From Caldilineaceae bacterium (GTDB lineage: Bacteria; Chloroflexota; Anaerolineae; Caldilineales; Caldilineaceae): 58,314 nucleotides of DNA. Numbering within the stretch: the first letter of the stretch is position 1; each line of letters opens with the position of its first letter. The notes beneath the pieces were generated by a model. That model was not told where the DNA came from and made no database searches. It saw only the letters and a program-made list of their open reading frames with translations. The stretch lies in the NCBI GenBank assembly GCA_011523365.1, contig WTGY01000133.1:16974-75287 (forward strand), read 5' to 3'. Below, piece after piece: positions 24,428 through 33,720 of this stretch. The position numbers and the translations under genes are program-made.

Positions 24428-24456
24428 TTGTAATCATGGGCACAGTGCCTTAGACT
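24428..24456 (+). promoter_or_regulatory. Possible promoter of the solute-binding protein operon
   Basis: TTGTAA (24428-24433) and TAGACT (24451-24456) are 17 bp apart, each matching four of six consensus positions. It lies about 140 bp before the start codon and after the preceding terminator. Confidence 0.4.
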
Positions 24457-24596
24457 ATCGTGCGAGATTGTCTCGTGAGTCCCCCGCTTCAATTCCAAGT
24501 TGTGTATGCCGGCAACGCCGCACAGGTTCAACGCTGTGACAGGGCCCCCACGCCCTCACCTCTCTTGTGTATCCACCATAGTCAAAGGAGAGTTCA

Positions 24597-26372
24597 ATGA
24601 CAACACAAGCTGTTCGCAAAACACGATGGGGCACCTACGGACTGCCCCTGCTTCTTCTCCTGGGGTTGCTCCTTCAGGCCTGTGTGCCGGCGGCTGCGCC
24701 GCCGGCCCAGGAATCGGCTTCCGAGGAAGCGATGGAAGAAACCGCCGGCAACGTTACGGTTTACGGTATCGAATTGCCTGCGGATGCCAAGCCCTATGAC
24801 GAACAGGTCTACAGGGTAGCGGCGGACATAAACCAGAGTGCTTCCACTTTCGACTTCCCGGTGGCGGTCTATAACCGCTACTGCCTGGCCGACCTGTTCC
24901 AGGACACGCTGGTCTCACTGGACAAGGACTTCAACGTGATCCCCGGCGCTGCTGAGAGCTGGGACGTCTCCGAAGACGGCAAGGTCTGGTCCTTCCACCT
25001 GCGGCCGGGCCAGGTCTGGAGCGACGGCACGCCGCTGACCGCCTACGATTACGAGGCCACCTTCCGACTCACGGCCACGCCGGAACACGGCTGGGACTTC
25101 TCCTGGTTCTACAGCTTCCTGGCCGACGGCGGTATCAAGAACTGGAGCAAGATCATCGCCGGCGAACTGCCGCCCGAAGAGCTGGGCGTACGCGCCGTGG
25201 ATGACCTGACCCTCGAGGTCGAGACGGAGGATGTCTTCCCGCCGCTTCCCGGTGTGATGAAGTTCGCGTTCACGCTGCAGAAGAAGGCCCTGGAAGAGCA
25301 CGGCCCTTACTACAACAGCAGCCTGGAAACCTCGGTTTCGTCCGGCCCCTTCGTTCTGGCTGAATTCGATCCTGGAAACAAGATTGTCGTCGAAGCCAAC
25401 CCGACCTACAAGGGGTTCCGCCCGCCGCTGATCAAGCGCATGGAATGCATCTTCATGGACCCCAGCACCTTCTTCGCCGCCTACCAGAACGGCGACATCG
25501 ACAAGGTGCCCTACGGCGCGCTGACACCGGCCGACTTCGAGCTGATCCTGCGCGATGAGGAGATGGCCAGCAACTACCTGCGCCATTTCGGTGACTTCCG
25601 TACAGACTATCTGCTGTTCGATACCTTCACCGAACCGTTCAGCGACATTCACGTGCGCAAGGCCTTCGCCCACGCGGTCGACCGCGAAAACATCGTGGCC
25701 AACGTCTACGGCGAGATCAAGGCGATGCCAGCCTACTCGATGTTGATGCCCGGCTACCCCTCCTCGGACACGGAGGGCAATCTGCGAGAGTACCAGAACT
25801 ACGATTGTGACGAAGCCAATGAGCATCTGAGCGCGGCCGGCTATCCTGGCGGTGAGGGATTCCCCGACCTGGTCATGATGCTGCGCGGCGAGGCGCCGGC
25901 AATGGCGGCCGTCTATCAGGCCGTTGCCGCTTCTATAACCGAGTGCCTGAACATCAACCTCGAAATCTCGAACGTGGACCGCAAGGTCTACATGGATGCG
26001 CTGAATGCAAAGCCCACGCAGCTCACGTTCGGCGCGGTTGACTACGGAATGGACTTCCTTGACCCCGCCAATCTGCTGGGCAACGTCTGGAAGTCGGGCG
26101 GTCGGCACTCGTGGAAGAACGATGAGTTTGACAGCCTGGTCACCGAGGCCGCCGGCATGGTTGGCAATCCGGAGCTGCGCGACCAGATGTTCCGCGACGC
26201 CGAACGCGTTCTGGTGGACGACGTTGGCGGGATCTTCATCGCCCATCGATGGGCTGGCGATCTGATGCAGTCGTGGGTACAAGGCACAATCCGCGATGCC
26301 GACTCTCAGGGCATTACCGGCTGGCACTGGGGCAATGACCAGGACATCTCGCTTATCTACATAACCGAGTAG
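24597..26372 (+). CDS. Family-5 extracellular solute-binding lipoprotein (OppA/DppA type)
   Basis: The 591-residue lipoprotein has a signal sequence ending in lipobox LQAC, then a low-complexity Ala/Glu linker. The SBP_bac_5 domain includes LAESWDVSEDGKVWSFHLRPG-like residues near 115-140 (here GAAESWDVSEDGKVW) and IHVRKAFAHAVDRENI. It binds peptides, oligosaccharides or other solutes outside the membrane and delivers them to the two permeases downstream. ATG 24597 is preceded by AAGGAGAG. A 12-13-bp stem separates it from the permease genes, as often seen where the binding protein is made in excess. Confidence 0.9.
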   Translation: MTTQAVRKTRWGTYGLPLLLLLGLLLQACVPAAAPPAQESASEEAMEETAGNVTVYGIELPADAKPYDEQVYRVAADINQSASTFDFPVAVYNRYCLADLFQDTLVSLDKDFNVIPGAAESWDVSEDGKVWSFHLRPGQVWSDGTPLTAYDYEATFRLTATPEHGWDFSWFYSFLADGGIKNWSKIIAGELPPEELGVRAVDDLTLEVETEDVFPPLPGVMKFAFTLQKKALEEHGPYYNSSLETSVSSGPFVLAEFDPGNKIVVEANPTYKGFRPPLIKRMECIFMDPSTFFAAYQNGDIDKVPYGALTPADFELILRDEEMASNYLRHFGDFRTDYLLFDTFTEPFSDIHVRKAFAHAVDRENIVANVYGEIKAMPAYSMLMPGYPSSDTEGNLREYQNYDCDEANEHLSAAGYPGGEGFPDLVMMLRGEAPAMAAVYQAVAASITECLNINLEISNVDRKVYMDALNAKPTQLTFGAVDYGMDFLDPANLLGNVWKSGGRHSWKNDEFDSLVTEAAGMVGNPELRDQMFRDAERVLVDDVGGIFIAHRWAGDLMQSWVQGTIRDADSQGITGWHWGNDQDISLIYITE

Positions 26373-26417
26373 CGTCCTGCAGACCTGTACTCGACAATCC
26401 AGTTGCGATTGAGCGGA

Positions 26418-26445
26418 GCGGGAGGTCACCTGGGTGGCCTCCCGC
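26418..26445. promoter_or_regulatory. Strong stem-loop between binding-protein and permease genes
   Basis: GCGGGAGGTCACC (26418-26430) is followed after two bases by GGTGGCCTCCCGC (26433-26445), giving a near-perfect 12-13-bp stem with one wobble pair. No T-tract follows, so it is more likely an mRNA-stabilising or partially terminating hairpin. It would favour higher binding-protein than permease expression. It covers the GTG at 26434, which argues against that codon as the permease start. Confidence 0.65.
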
Positions 26446-26472
26446 CACCGTATCCCGAACTCAGACAACGCC

Positions 26473-27444
26473 ATGGCACGTTACATCATAGGACGGATCC
26501 TCTCACTGATTCTTGTCCTATTTGTCGTATCCGTTGTCACTTTCTTCCTAATGCACCAGGTGCCGGGCGGCCCCTTTGACGAAACCAAAGCCCCCCTGCC
26601 TCCGGCTGCCAAAGAGAACATTCTACGCAAGTACGGGCTCGACAAACCGATCCACATTCAGTACCTGAACTATATGAAGAATGCGGTCCTGCACTTCGAT
26701 TTCGGTATCCCGTACCAACAGCCGACCACCACCGTGACCGCTCTGATTGCCAAGAGCTGGAAGGTGACGGCGCAAGTGGGTGTGATGACCGTATTGCTCG
26801 CATTCGGCGTGGGGATCACTCTGGGGGTCTACGCTGCCTACCACCAGAACTCCTGGATCGACAACATTACGACCTTTATCGCCATGTTGGGAATCACGGT
26901 GCCGAGCTTCGTGGTGGCGATGTGGTTGATACTTTTCTTTGCCGTGCGTCTCAAATGGCTGCCAATGGGGGGATGGAACGCTTCCGACAGCTGTCTGTTA
27001 GGGAGCAGCTTCGTCTGTACCGACTGGATCATGCCGGTCGTCGCCTATGCGCTGGGCCCGCTGGCGATCATCGCCCGCTACACGCGCTCCAGCATGGTGG
27101 ATGTGATGCGCCAGGACTTTACACGCACGGCCAGGGCAAAAGGGCTGGGCAACAGAGCGATCATGCTCCGCCATATCCTGCGCAACGCACTGATCCCGAT
27201 GGTGACAGCGCTCGGCGTCATCATTCCCAATCTGCTGACGGGCAGCATCTTTATCGAGGCGGTGTTCCGAATCAACGGGCTGGGCAAATTCTTCGTTACC
27301 AGTATCTTCAATCGCGATTATCCCATGATCATGGCCCTCTTCCTGTTGATCGCCTTTTTGTGGAGCCTCACATATCTGTTCACTGACATCGTTTATACCT
27401 GGATCGATCCGCGCGTGCGGTTGGGTGCAGAGGGAGGAGCGTAG
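26473..27444 (+). CDS. ABC transporter permease, DppB/OppB type
   Basis: The 323-residue membrane protein starts MARYIIGRILSLILVLFVVS, the usual DppB N-terminal segment, followed by FFLMHQVPGGPFD, a large extracytoplasmic loop, five further membrane segments and the EAA loop with RTARAKGLGNRAIMLRHILRNALIP. It forms half of the import channel. ATG 26473 has a weak ribosome-binding site, but the upstream in-frame GTG (26434) is buried in the hairpin. No OppD/OppF ATPase lies in this locus, so the complex must borrow ATPases encoded elsewhere. Confidence 0.88.
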   Translation: MARYIIGRILSLILVLFVVSVVTFFLMHQVPGGPFDETKAPLPPAAKENILRKYGLDKPIHIQYLNYMKNAVLHFDFGIPYQQPTTTVTALIAKSWKVTAQVGVMTVLLAFGVGITLGVYAAYHQNSWIDNITTFIAMLGITVPSFVVAMWLILFFAVRLKWLPMGGWNASDSCLLGSSFVCTDWIMPVVAYALGPLAIIARYTRSSMVDVMRQDFTRTARAKGLGNRAIMLRHILRNALIPMVTALGVIIPNLLTGSIFIEAVFRINGLGKFFVTSIFNRDYPMIMALFLLIAFLWSLTYLFTDIVYTWIDPRVRLGAEGGA

Positions 27445-28346
27445 TGACGGCCAGGGTTGCGACCGGTTTAGACCTGGCGCCGCGGGATGGGGAACGTCAC
27501 CGAACTCTGTGGCAAGACGCAGCCAGAAGGTTCCTGCGCAATCGCCTGGCCGTAATCGGACTGGCGATCGTTCTGCTCTTTCTCTTTTTGGCGGTATTCG
27601 CCGACCTGGTTGCTCCTTTTCCCTACGACAAGGTATATTTTGACCGTGTGCTGCGTTTTCCCCTTGAGCTGCCGGGGCACCCGCTTGGCACCGACGAAGT
27701 GGGCCGCGACTACCTGAGCCGTCTCATCTACGGCGCACGGACGTCGATGACCGTCGGCATCGCCGTGCAGACGGTTGCTTTCCTGATTGGGGTACCGCTC
27801 GGCAGCCTGGCTGGCTATGTGGGCGGCCGCACCGATTTCATAATTTCCCGTTTCATCGACACCATGACCGCCTTCCCCGGTCTGATGTTTTCGATTCTGA
27901 TCATATCGGTCTGGGGTGGGGGAATCACGAAGGTAATCTTCGCCCTCAGCATCACCAGTTGGATAGGTATCGCACGGCTGACGCGGGGGCAGATTCTTTC
28001 GCTGCGGGAGAAGGAATATGTCGAGGCCGCGCGCTGTACGGGAGTGAGTCAGAATCGGATCATCCTACGCCATCTGCTTCCCAATGCACTGACACCGATC
28101 CTGGTCTCGATCAGTTTCGGTATTCCGGCGGCGATCTTCGGGGAGGCCGGACTGAGCTTTCTGGGGATCGGCATCAACGATCCAATCCCCAGCTGGGGAA
28201 AGATGGTCGGCGTCAGCAATGCATACGTGCGCGTCTACTGGCATCTGGCACTATTTCCAACCATTGCCGTTGCGCTGGCCATGCTCGGATTCTCGTTTGT
28301 CGGCGACGGCCTGCGGGACGCACTGGACCCAAAGATGATCGAGTGA
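27444..28346 (+). CDS. ABC transporter permease, DppC/OppC type
   Basis: The 300-residue permease has an N-terminal segment around LAVIGLAIVLLFLFLAVFADLVAPF, the DppC hallmark HPLGTDEVGRDYLSRLIYGARTS, and the EAA loop YVEAARCTGVSQNRIILRHLLPNAL. GTG 27444 overlaps the TAG of the preceding permease by one base and has GAGGAG upstream, indicating tight coupling. It partners with the DppB-like protein. Downstream comes a cytochrome gene rather than ATPase genes. Confidence 0.9.
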   Translation: MTARVATGLDLAPRDGERHRTLWQDAARRFLRNRLAVIGLAIVLLFLFLAVFADLVAPFPYDKVYFDRVLRFPLELPGHPLGTDEVGRDYLSRLIYGARTSMTVGIAVQTVAFLIGVPLGSLAGYVGGRTDFIISRFIDTMTAFPGLMFSILIISVWGGGITKVIFALSITSWIGIARLTRGQILSLREKEYVEAARCTGVSQNRIILRHLLPNALTPILVSISFGIPAAIFGEAGLSFLGIGINDPIPSWGKMVGVSNAYVRVYWHLALFPTIAVALAMLGFSFVGDGLRDALDPKMIE

Positions 28347-28441
28347 GGCGCCCATGAGGCGCTTTCAGGTCCGCCCCTCATGGCAGCTTGTTTCGGAGTC
28401 CGAAGTCCAGGCCAGGAAGATGGAGGGAGAGAGCCGGCAAA

Positions 28442-28936
28442 ATGGTACAGAGGAAAATGAACACGACAAGATTCACTAGCCGATTCGTGCCGGCCGTAGC
28501 CGTCCTTCTAGTGCTCCTTATTTTGGCAGGTTGCGGACCGGGTGATGAGTTAACCGACCCTGACGGGGAGGCGCCTGCGGGCAGCGAGGCGGTGCCGACG
28601 ATGCCGGCCGCTCGTTTTGACCAGCCGACTCCGGTCACGGATCTGGAAGAGGCGAGCGAAGCAGATAAACAGGCGGATGAGGAGGAGGCCGCGGAGGAGC
28701 CGGACCTTGCCATGGGAGAGTTTGTCTACGGCAACCGCTGCGCTGAGTGCCACGGTGAAGGGGCTGCAGGCACCGATCAGGCATCTGCGCTCGTGGGTCT
28801 CACGCTGAGCGAAGACGAATTCGAGGATTTGCTTCGCACCGGGGGCGAGCTTGGGCCCGATCACCTGTTCGGCTCAACCAAGATCAGCCCGGACGGACTC
28901 AAAGCGGTTTACGCCTACCTGACCTCACTTGAGTAA
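28442..28936 (+). CDS. Small c-type cytochrome lipoprotein
   Basis: The 164-residue protein has a signal with lipobox LAGC, an acidic Pro/Glu-rich spacer (about 30-90), and a single cytochrome c domain with heme site CAECH in [16 protein letters not shown]. The domain is only ~70 residues, and I see no clear C-terminal methionine ligand (the expected place reads GSTKISPDG), so the distal heme ligand is uncertain. ATG 28442 follows GGAGGGAGAG; ATG 28457 is an alternative. It could accept electrons from exported dehydrogenases such as the PQQ enzyme at 21277, though they are not adjacent. Its last 22 bp overlap the convergent ferredoxin gene. Confidence 0.78.
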   Translation: MVQRKMNTTRFTSRFVPAVAVLLVLLILAGCGPGDELTDPDGEAPAGSEAVPTMPAARFDQPTPVTDLEEASEADKQADEEEAAEEPDLAMGEFVYGNRCAECHGEGAAGTDQASALVGLTLSEDEFEDLLRTGGELGPDHLFGSTKISPDGLKAVYAYLTSLE

Positions 28937-29280
28937 ACGTTGTCTCCGAGTCGATGGTAGACCGCCTCCTCCACGGGGTTGCCATTGCGGAGATGCTCCT
29001 CGACGATTCTGTCCAGCATCGCTTCATCGACCTGGCAGTACCAGATGCCCTCAGGGTAGACGACCAGGACTGGCCCGCTGTGGCAAACGCCCAAACAGGG
29101 TGAGGTCCCCCGTTTGACGCGCAGGGGATTGTCGTATTCCCCCAGATCGCCCAACTTGCGGGCCAGTTGTGCGTAGAGCCAGTTTGCCATGCCTTCAGGA
29201 TCGCAGAACGGCCCTGAACAGATGAAAACGTGACGCGTGTAGGGCGCCATCTCCGGCAGGTCCACAGAAATCTCCTCCAT
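28915..29280 (-). CDS. Thioredoxin-like [2Fe-2S] ferredoxin
   Basis: A 121-residue protein of the (2Fe-2S) ferredoxin / NuoE-like thioredoxin fold. Four cysteines fit the cluster pattern: C21 and C26 in FICSGPFCD, and C62 and C66 in [10 protein letters not shown]. The [13 protein letters not shown] that follows is characteristic of the family. It is the last gene of the cobalamin operon, a position where such ferredoxins are often found. It may supply electrons for reducing cobalt to Co(I), required by the adenosyltransferase encoded just upstream. That role is inferred. Confidence 0.85.
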   Translation of the reverse strand: MEEISVDLPEMAPYTRHVFICSGPFCDPEGMANWLYAQLARKLGDLGEYDNPLRVKRGTSPCLGVCHSGPVLVVYPEGIWYCQVDEAMLDRIVEEHLRNGNPVEEAVYHRLGDNVYSSEVR

Positions 29281-29376
29281 CTATCTCCCCAAGTCATCCG
29301 GGCAGTGCAAAGGAAAGGGATCGTCCGTCGTGGAAGCGTTAGCAGACTGCGGCGCCCTAGGGGACGCCTTGCTTCC

Positions 29377-29940
29377 TCATGCCGCCGGATCCCACAGCGG
29401 CTCTGCAACCCCCTGTCGAAGATTCTCGAGCCGGGACATGACAAAGAGCGCGTCGGACAGTCGATTCAGGTAGCGCAGTGCCTGGGGATTGATTGCCTCT
29501 TCTCTGGCCAGTGAAGTGGCCTCCCTTTCCGCCCGCCGGCACACAGTACGCGCGACATGCAGGCAGGACGCCCCCGGCGAGCCGCCCGGCAGAATGAAGT
29601 TCTCCAGGGGTCCGACGACCGGTGTCAGCTCGTCGATCAACGCCTCCAAGCGGTCCACGTGGCGCTCTTCGATCTGCGGTGGTGTGTAGCGTACCTTATC
29701 TTCCTCCAGAAAGCACAGATCCGACCCCAGGTGGAACAGTTCATTCTGAATCTCCGGCAGCGTCCTCTGCAGACGCTCGCACAGGCCAGTGGCCAGCGCC
29801 ACGCCGATGAGTGCATTCAACTCGTCAACCGTACCGTACAACTGGACGCGCAGGGCGTCCTTGGGCACACGCTGGCCGCCGCCCAGTGCGGTTGTCCCGT
29901 CGTCACCGCGGCGCGTATAGATCTTCGTCAACCTGGGCAT
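29377..29940 (-). CDS. Cob(I)alamin adenosyltransferase, PduO type
   Basis: The 187-residue enzyme transfers adenosyl from ATP to cob(I)alamin or cobinamide. Family motifs are [21 protein letters not shown] at the N-terminus (ATP P-loop-like), [12 protein letters not shown], and VCRRAERE near residue 135, followed by [10 protein letters not shown]. Its ATG lies 38 bp inside the preceding ATPase gene, indicating co-translation in the B12 salvage operon. Confidence 0.92.
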   Translation of the reverse strand: MPRLTKIYTRRGDDGTTALGGGQRVPKDALRVQLYGTVDELNALIGVALATGLCERLQRTLPEIQNELFHLGSDLCFLEEDKVRYTPPQIEERHVDRLEALIDELTPVVGPLENFILPGGSPGASCLHVARTVCRRAEREATSLAREEAINPQALRYLNRLSDALFVMSRLENLRQGVAEPLWDPAA

Positions 29941-31018
29941 TTGTTTCTCCTCTGGCGCCGCCGGGGCGCAGGTATGTGGTCAGAGCGCTTAGCGTCGTAA
30001 AGGCATCCTCGCGCCCTTCCATTTCAAGGTTATAGATTAGGCCGTCGTCCTGCATGCGAACGGAGACGGTGCCAATTGCCGATTGCAGAGGAGGGAGGAC
30101 TGAGGCATAGGAAGCGGCATCTCCGTTTTCTCCCTCCTTCTCCACCGCGTAGCCGATCCGCTCGAGTGCGCGCCGAGTCCAGAAGACCGCAACGCCGTCT
30201 CCTTCCAATCGCAGCCGCCCGCATGCTTCCTGTCGGGTATGAAAGGAGCCGCGCTCGCGGTCGAACGTCACGCCTTCGGCGGAGAAGACGCGCTCAAATG
30301 CGCCGTTGAGAATCAGGTCTTCGGGCGCACCGTCGAAGAGTTTGCCGTCGGCCGACAGCAGCCACAGCCGGTCGGCGTTGCGCAGCGCCAGGTCCAGGTC
30401 ATGCGTGGAGAGCAGAATCGCCTGACGGTTCTCGCTGGCGAGCTGCCGCAAGAGGTCCATGACCTCAACCCGTCGCGGCAGATCGAGGAAGGCAGTCGGT
30501 TCGTCCAAAAGCATCACTTTCGGTTGCTGCGCCAAGGCGCGGGCTATCAGGACTTTTTGGCGTTCGCCATCGCTCATCTCGACAGTTAGCCGGTCGGCCA
30601 GATCTTTGGCGCGGACGGCCTGCAGGGCCCACTGAACGATCTGCTGGTCCTGCTCCTCAAGCGTTCCCGTCCAGCCGGTGTAGGGATGGCGGCCAAGGCT
30701 TACCAGACCGTAGCCGGACATTGCGCCCACGTCCACTCGGTCGGTCAGCACGATGCTCAGCCGGCGGGCCAGCTGGCCGGGCCGCAGGTCGTCGAGGAGA
30801 CGATCATCCAGCCAGATTTGCCCGGATAAAGGGGGTTGCAGACGGGCCAGCGTGCGCATGAGAGTCGACTTGCCGGCGCCGTTCGGCCCCAGCAGGCAGA
30901 CCAACTCCCCCGGGCGCAAGGAAAAACTCAGATCGCTGGCGATGACAGCGGGGGCTTTGCGGGCGCGGCGATAGCCGATGGAGAGATCTTTTGTGCGCAG
31001 GACAGTCTCTTCGCTCAT
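29903..31018 (-). CDS. btuD: Cobalamin import ATPase (BtuD-like) with C-terminal extension
   Basis: The 371-residue FecE/BtuD-type ATPase has Walker [10 protein letters not shown], signature MSDGERQKV, Walker [13 protein letters not shown] and an H-loop STHDLD. After the ~250-residue ATPase core there is a ~115-residue C-terminal extension (from about [12 protein letters not shown] to the end) containing [15 protein letters not shown] and a predicted beta-rich segment. Typical BtuD proteins lack it. ATG 31018 is preceded by GGGAGG; the open frame extends 24 bp further. The permease gene ends 13 bp upstream. The extension may be regulatory or bind a corrinoid; it has no recognised motif. Confidence 0.86.
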   Translation of the reverse strand: MSEETVLRTKDLSIGYRRARKAPAVIASDLSFSLRPGELVCLLGPNGAGKSTLMRTLARLQPPLSGQIWLDDRLLDDLRPGQLARRLSIVLTDRVDVGAMSGYGLVSLGRHPYTGWTGTLEEQDQQIVQWALQAVRAKDLADRLTVEMSDGERQKVLIARALAQQPKVMLLDEPTAFLDLPRRVEVMDLLRQLASENRQAILLSTHDLDLALRNADRLWLLSADGKLFDGAPEDLILNGAFERVFSAEGVTFDRERGSFHTRQEACGRLRLEGDGVAVFWTRRALERIGYAVEKEGENGDAASYASVLPPLQSAIGTVSVRMQDDGLIYNLEMEGREDAFTTLSALTTYLRPGGARGETNAQVDEDLYAPR

Positions 31019-31031
31019 GCTTGCCCTCCCA

Positions 31032-32156
31032 TCATCCGGCAAAGGCCTGCCGCAGATTGCGCTGGCGGAGGATCACCCAGATGACAACCGGGGCGCCCAA
31101 CAGCGCGGTCACCGCATTGAGGGGCAAAGTCAGCTGGCTGCCGGGCAACCCGGCGACGATATCCGCGCCCAGGGCCAGCGTTGCGCCCATGAAGGAGACC
31201 GCGGGCAGCAGCAGGCGGTGGTCCGACGTGTGTAGCAGGCTGCGGCAGAGATGGGGGACAGCGATTCCCAGAAAGCCGATCGGCCCGCAGAAGGCGGTGA
31301 CGACGCCGGCCAGGACTGCCGACGAGCCGATAATGCCCAGGCGCACGCGGCGTACATTCAGTCCCAGAGACTGGGCGTAGGTCTCGCCGAGAAGCAGCGC
31401 ATTCAGCGGTTTCATCAGCAGATGGCCGCCGGCCAGCCCCAGGAGAATCGCCGGCGCCATGACCTGGAGCTGGCGCCAGGTGACGCCGCCGAAAGAGCCA
31501 AATGTCCAGGAGATGTAGGCTTGAATGCGCTCAACGACACTGAAATAGATCAGCACGCTCACCAGGGCGCTGGTCGTATACCCGAACATCAGGCCCAGGA
31601 TGAGCAGCGTCATGCCGCTCTGCACTCTTCGGGCCACTGACATGACGAGCAGAAGCACGAGACCGGAGCCAATGATCGCTGAGAGGGCCAGGCTGGTATC
31701 GCCGACTAGACTGATCCCGGCCAGAAGGGTCGTGCTTCCGCCCAGGCCGACCGCCACGCCCGCCAGCAGCACGGCCACGGCCACACCCAGACTGGCGCCG
31801 GAGGAGATCCCCAACACGAACGGCCCTGCGAGCGGATTGCGGAACAGGGTCTGCATCTGCAGTCCGCTGACCGAAAGCGCGGCGCCGGCCAGCATCGCGG
31901 TCAGGGCTTTGGGCAGGCGGAATTTGAGAACGATCGTCGCCCAGGCCGGCTTGGAAGCATCTCCGCCCAGTAACACTGCCACGATCTCGTCGAGAGGGAT
32001 GCGCACGGAGCCGACCGCCAGGCTCAACATGAAAGCCGCCAGAGCCAGCAGCGCAAGCCCGGCCAGCATCAGACCGGGGCCTGCGGGAAAGCTCCTCGTC
32101 AGCGAAGCGTGGACCCGAATATTGGATGCTGCAAAGGGAGCATTTTCTCTATTCAT
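31032..32156 (-). CDS. btuC: Cobalamin import permease (BtuC/FecCD family)
   Basis: The 374-residue membrane protein of the FecCD/BtuC class has about ten hydrophobic segments. Family motifs include RLPKALTAMLAGAALSVSGLQMQTLFRNPLAGPFVLGISSGA-type residues (about 80-120) and FCGPIGFLGIAVPHLCR near residue 275. It forms the pore for corrinoid uptake together with BtuD (next gene) and BtuF (33721-34962). Its start overlaps the CobU gene by 8 bp. Confidence 0.92.
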   Translation of the reverse strand: MNRENAPFAASNIRVHASLTRSFPAGPGLMLAGLALLALAAFMLSLAVGSVRIPLDEIVAVLLGGDASKPAWATIVLKFRLPKALTAMLAGAALSVSGLQMQTLFRNPLAGPFVLGISSGASLGVAVAVLLAGVAVGLGGSTTLLAGISLVGDTSLALSAIIGSGLVLLLVMSVARRVQSGMTLLILGLMFGYTTSALVSVLIYFSVVERIQAYISWTFGSFGGVTWRQLQVMAPAILLGLAGGHLLMKPLNALLLGETYAQSLGLNVRRVRLGIIGSSAVLAGVVTAFCGPIGFLGIAVPHLCRSLLHTSDHRLLLPAVSFMGATLALGADIVAGLPGSQLTLPLNAVTALLGAPVVIWVILRQRNLRQAFAG

Positions 32157-32766
32157 CTCTCACCGCGGTCGCGTATACCTCCGACCCCGAGGAGGTAGAG
32201 ATGGGGCGTTGGGATTCCTCACCTCTTAGGACCAGTGGAAGTCCAGCCACCATCAGGACCGCCCGGTCGGAGGCTGCGGCCAAGGTCTGATTGGCCTGAC
32301 CCACCAGGTCGCGAAAGGCTCTCCCCAGGGGAGTGAGGGGCGCCAGGCCGGTACCCACTTCGTTGGAAACGACGATCATCCGGCTCGCACACGGCATACT
32401 GTTCGCCGCCGTCACTATCTCCTCTATTTCCTGAACCACGCGTTCGCGGACCTCTTCGGCATAGGGGTCTGGCTTGTCGACCAGCAGGTTCGACACGAGG
32501 AAGGTGATGCAGTCTACGATAACGGTCGAATATCCCTGGAGTTGTCGACCGATCGCCTTGCCGACGTTGCAGGGCGCCTCCAGTGTGTGCCAGTGTGCGG
32601 GACGTTCCGCCCTGTGTTTCTCTATGCGAAAGTGCATTTCATCGTCGCCCGGCTCGGCAGTTGCCACAAAGAGCACCTGCCCATCCTGGATCTGCCGAGC
32701 TATGCGGACAGCTTCGGCGCTCTTGCCGCTGCGTGCGCCGCCCAGTATCAGTATCAGTTCGCCCAC
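32149..32766 (-). CDS. cobU: Adenosylcobinamide kinase / adenosylcobinamide-phosphate guanylyltransferase
   Basis: The 205-residue CobU/CobP protein has P-loop GGARSGKS at residues 9-16, followed by VLFVATAEPGDDEM, the HWHTLEAP region with the histidine position guanylated in CobU, and VVSNEVGTGLAP. It phosphorylates adenosylcobinamide and then transfers GMP, yielding AdoCbi-GDP for CobS. Part of the cobinamide-salvage half of the B12 operon. Confidence 0.93.
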   Translation of the reverse strand: MGELILILGGARSGKSAEAVRIARQIQDGQVLFVATAEPGDDEMHFRIEKHRAERPAHWHTLEAPCNVGKAIGRQLQGYSTVIVDCITFLVSNLLVDKPDPYAEEVRERVVQEIEEIVTAANSMPCASRMIVVSNEVGTGLAPLTPLGRAFRDLVGQANQTLAAASDRAVLMVAGLPLVLRGEESQRPISTSSGSEVYATAVRDE

Positions 32767-32897
32767 GAAAACCTGTCCTTTGTCCAGCCTGCGGGTAAAC
32801 AGAGCCGGGAATTTGTCAACGACTATCCGAAAGTCAGGTCAGTTCTCAGGCAGCGACCCGTTCTTCTGGGGGCTCGCGTTGTCGAGGCCCTTGGACC
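32767..32897 (-). other. 131-bp spacer between cobS and cobU
   Basis: Unusually long for this tightly packed operon. I saw no promoter, hairpin or credible small gene. Confidence 0.4.
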
Positions 32898-33653
32898 CTA
32901 TACGGACCAGTTTGCTGCAAGCGTCACGATGCAGACTGTCTCTCCGACTTCACACAGTGCGCCGTAGATGTCGCCGGTCAGCCCTGGGATGCGCGACAGT
33001 GTGAACCTGACTAGAATCCAGGCACTGATGCAGGCCAGGACCACGGTTGCGCCGGTGGCGGCGATGCCCACATACGGCGCCAGGAATCCTACCGTCGCGA
33101 CGGCAATTGCCGTCGCGCCAGCGGCCTGAGGCCAGCCAGCGTTGTCCTTCATGTCCCGGCCCAGACCGGCAGGGCGAGCATACGAAAAAAGAACGACAGC
33201 CATGCTGGTCAGCCATCGCCCCGCCACCGGCGCGACGACGAGGGCGCCGGGTGCCGCAATGCTTCCGACCGCTGCGAACTTCAGCAGAAGCACTGTGCCT
33301 CCGGCTGCGACGGCAAACGAACCGACACGCACATCGCGCAGGATACGCATTCGATCTTCTGCATCACGACCGCCCAGGAGGCCGTCCACCGTATCCAGAA
33401 GGCCGTCGAAGTGCAGGGCGCCGCTGCATAGGGTCCAGATGCCGAGCAGAATCGCGGCCGTCAGCAGGTCCGGGAAGATGGTTGACAGAACGCTATGCAG
33501 CCCGAGCAGCAGCAGACCGATCAGGAGGCCGACGAGGGGGAAGAAGGTGACCGATCTCCCCAACTCGTCTGGCGCCAACGGGCGTCGCAGGAGCGGCGGC
33601 ACGATGGTCAGGAATTGGAACGCGACCGCTATGCCGGTAAGACCTGCTTTCAC
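32898..33653 (-). CDS. cobS: Adenosylcobinamide-GDP ribazoletransferase (cobalamin synthase)
   Basis: The 251-residue membrane enzyme CobS joins AdoCbi-GDP with alpha-ribazole (phosphate) to make adenosylcobalamin (phosphate). The hallmark ALHFDGLLDTVDGLLGGRD and RMRILRDVRVGSFAV lies about 75-115, with several hydrophobic segments around it. The start codon is GTG with GGGAG upstream. It works after CobU; CobT and CobC are not in the window. Confidence 0.92.
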   Translation of the reverse strand: MKAGLTGIAVAFQFLTIVPPLLRRPLAPDELGRSVTFFPLVGLLIGLLLLGLHSVLSTIFPDLLTAAILLGIWTLCSGALHFDGLLDTVDGLLGGRDAEDRMRILRDVRVGSFAVAAGGTVLLLKFAAVGSIAAPGALVVAPVAGRWLTSMAVVLFSYARPAGLGRDMKDNAGWPQAAGATAIAVATVGFLAPYVGIAATGATVVLACISAWILVRFTLSRIPGLTGDIYGALCEVGETVCIVTLAANWSV

Positions 33654-33720
33654 GGAACTCCCGTGCCTCCAATAACTCGCCCACCGGGCCTGTCACACTC
33701 CGGTCTCGACGAAATATCGG

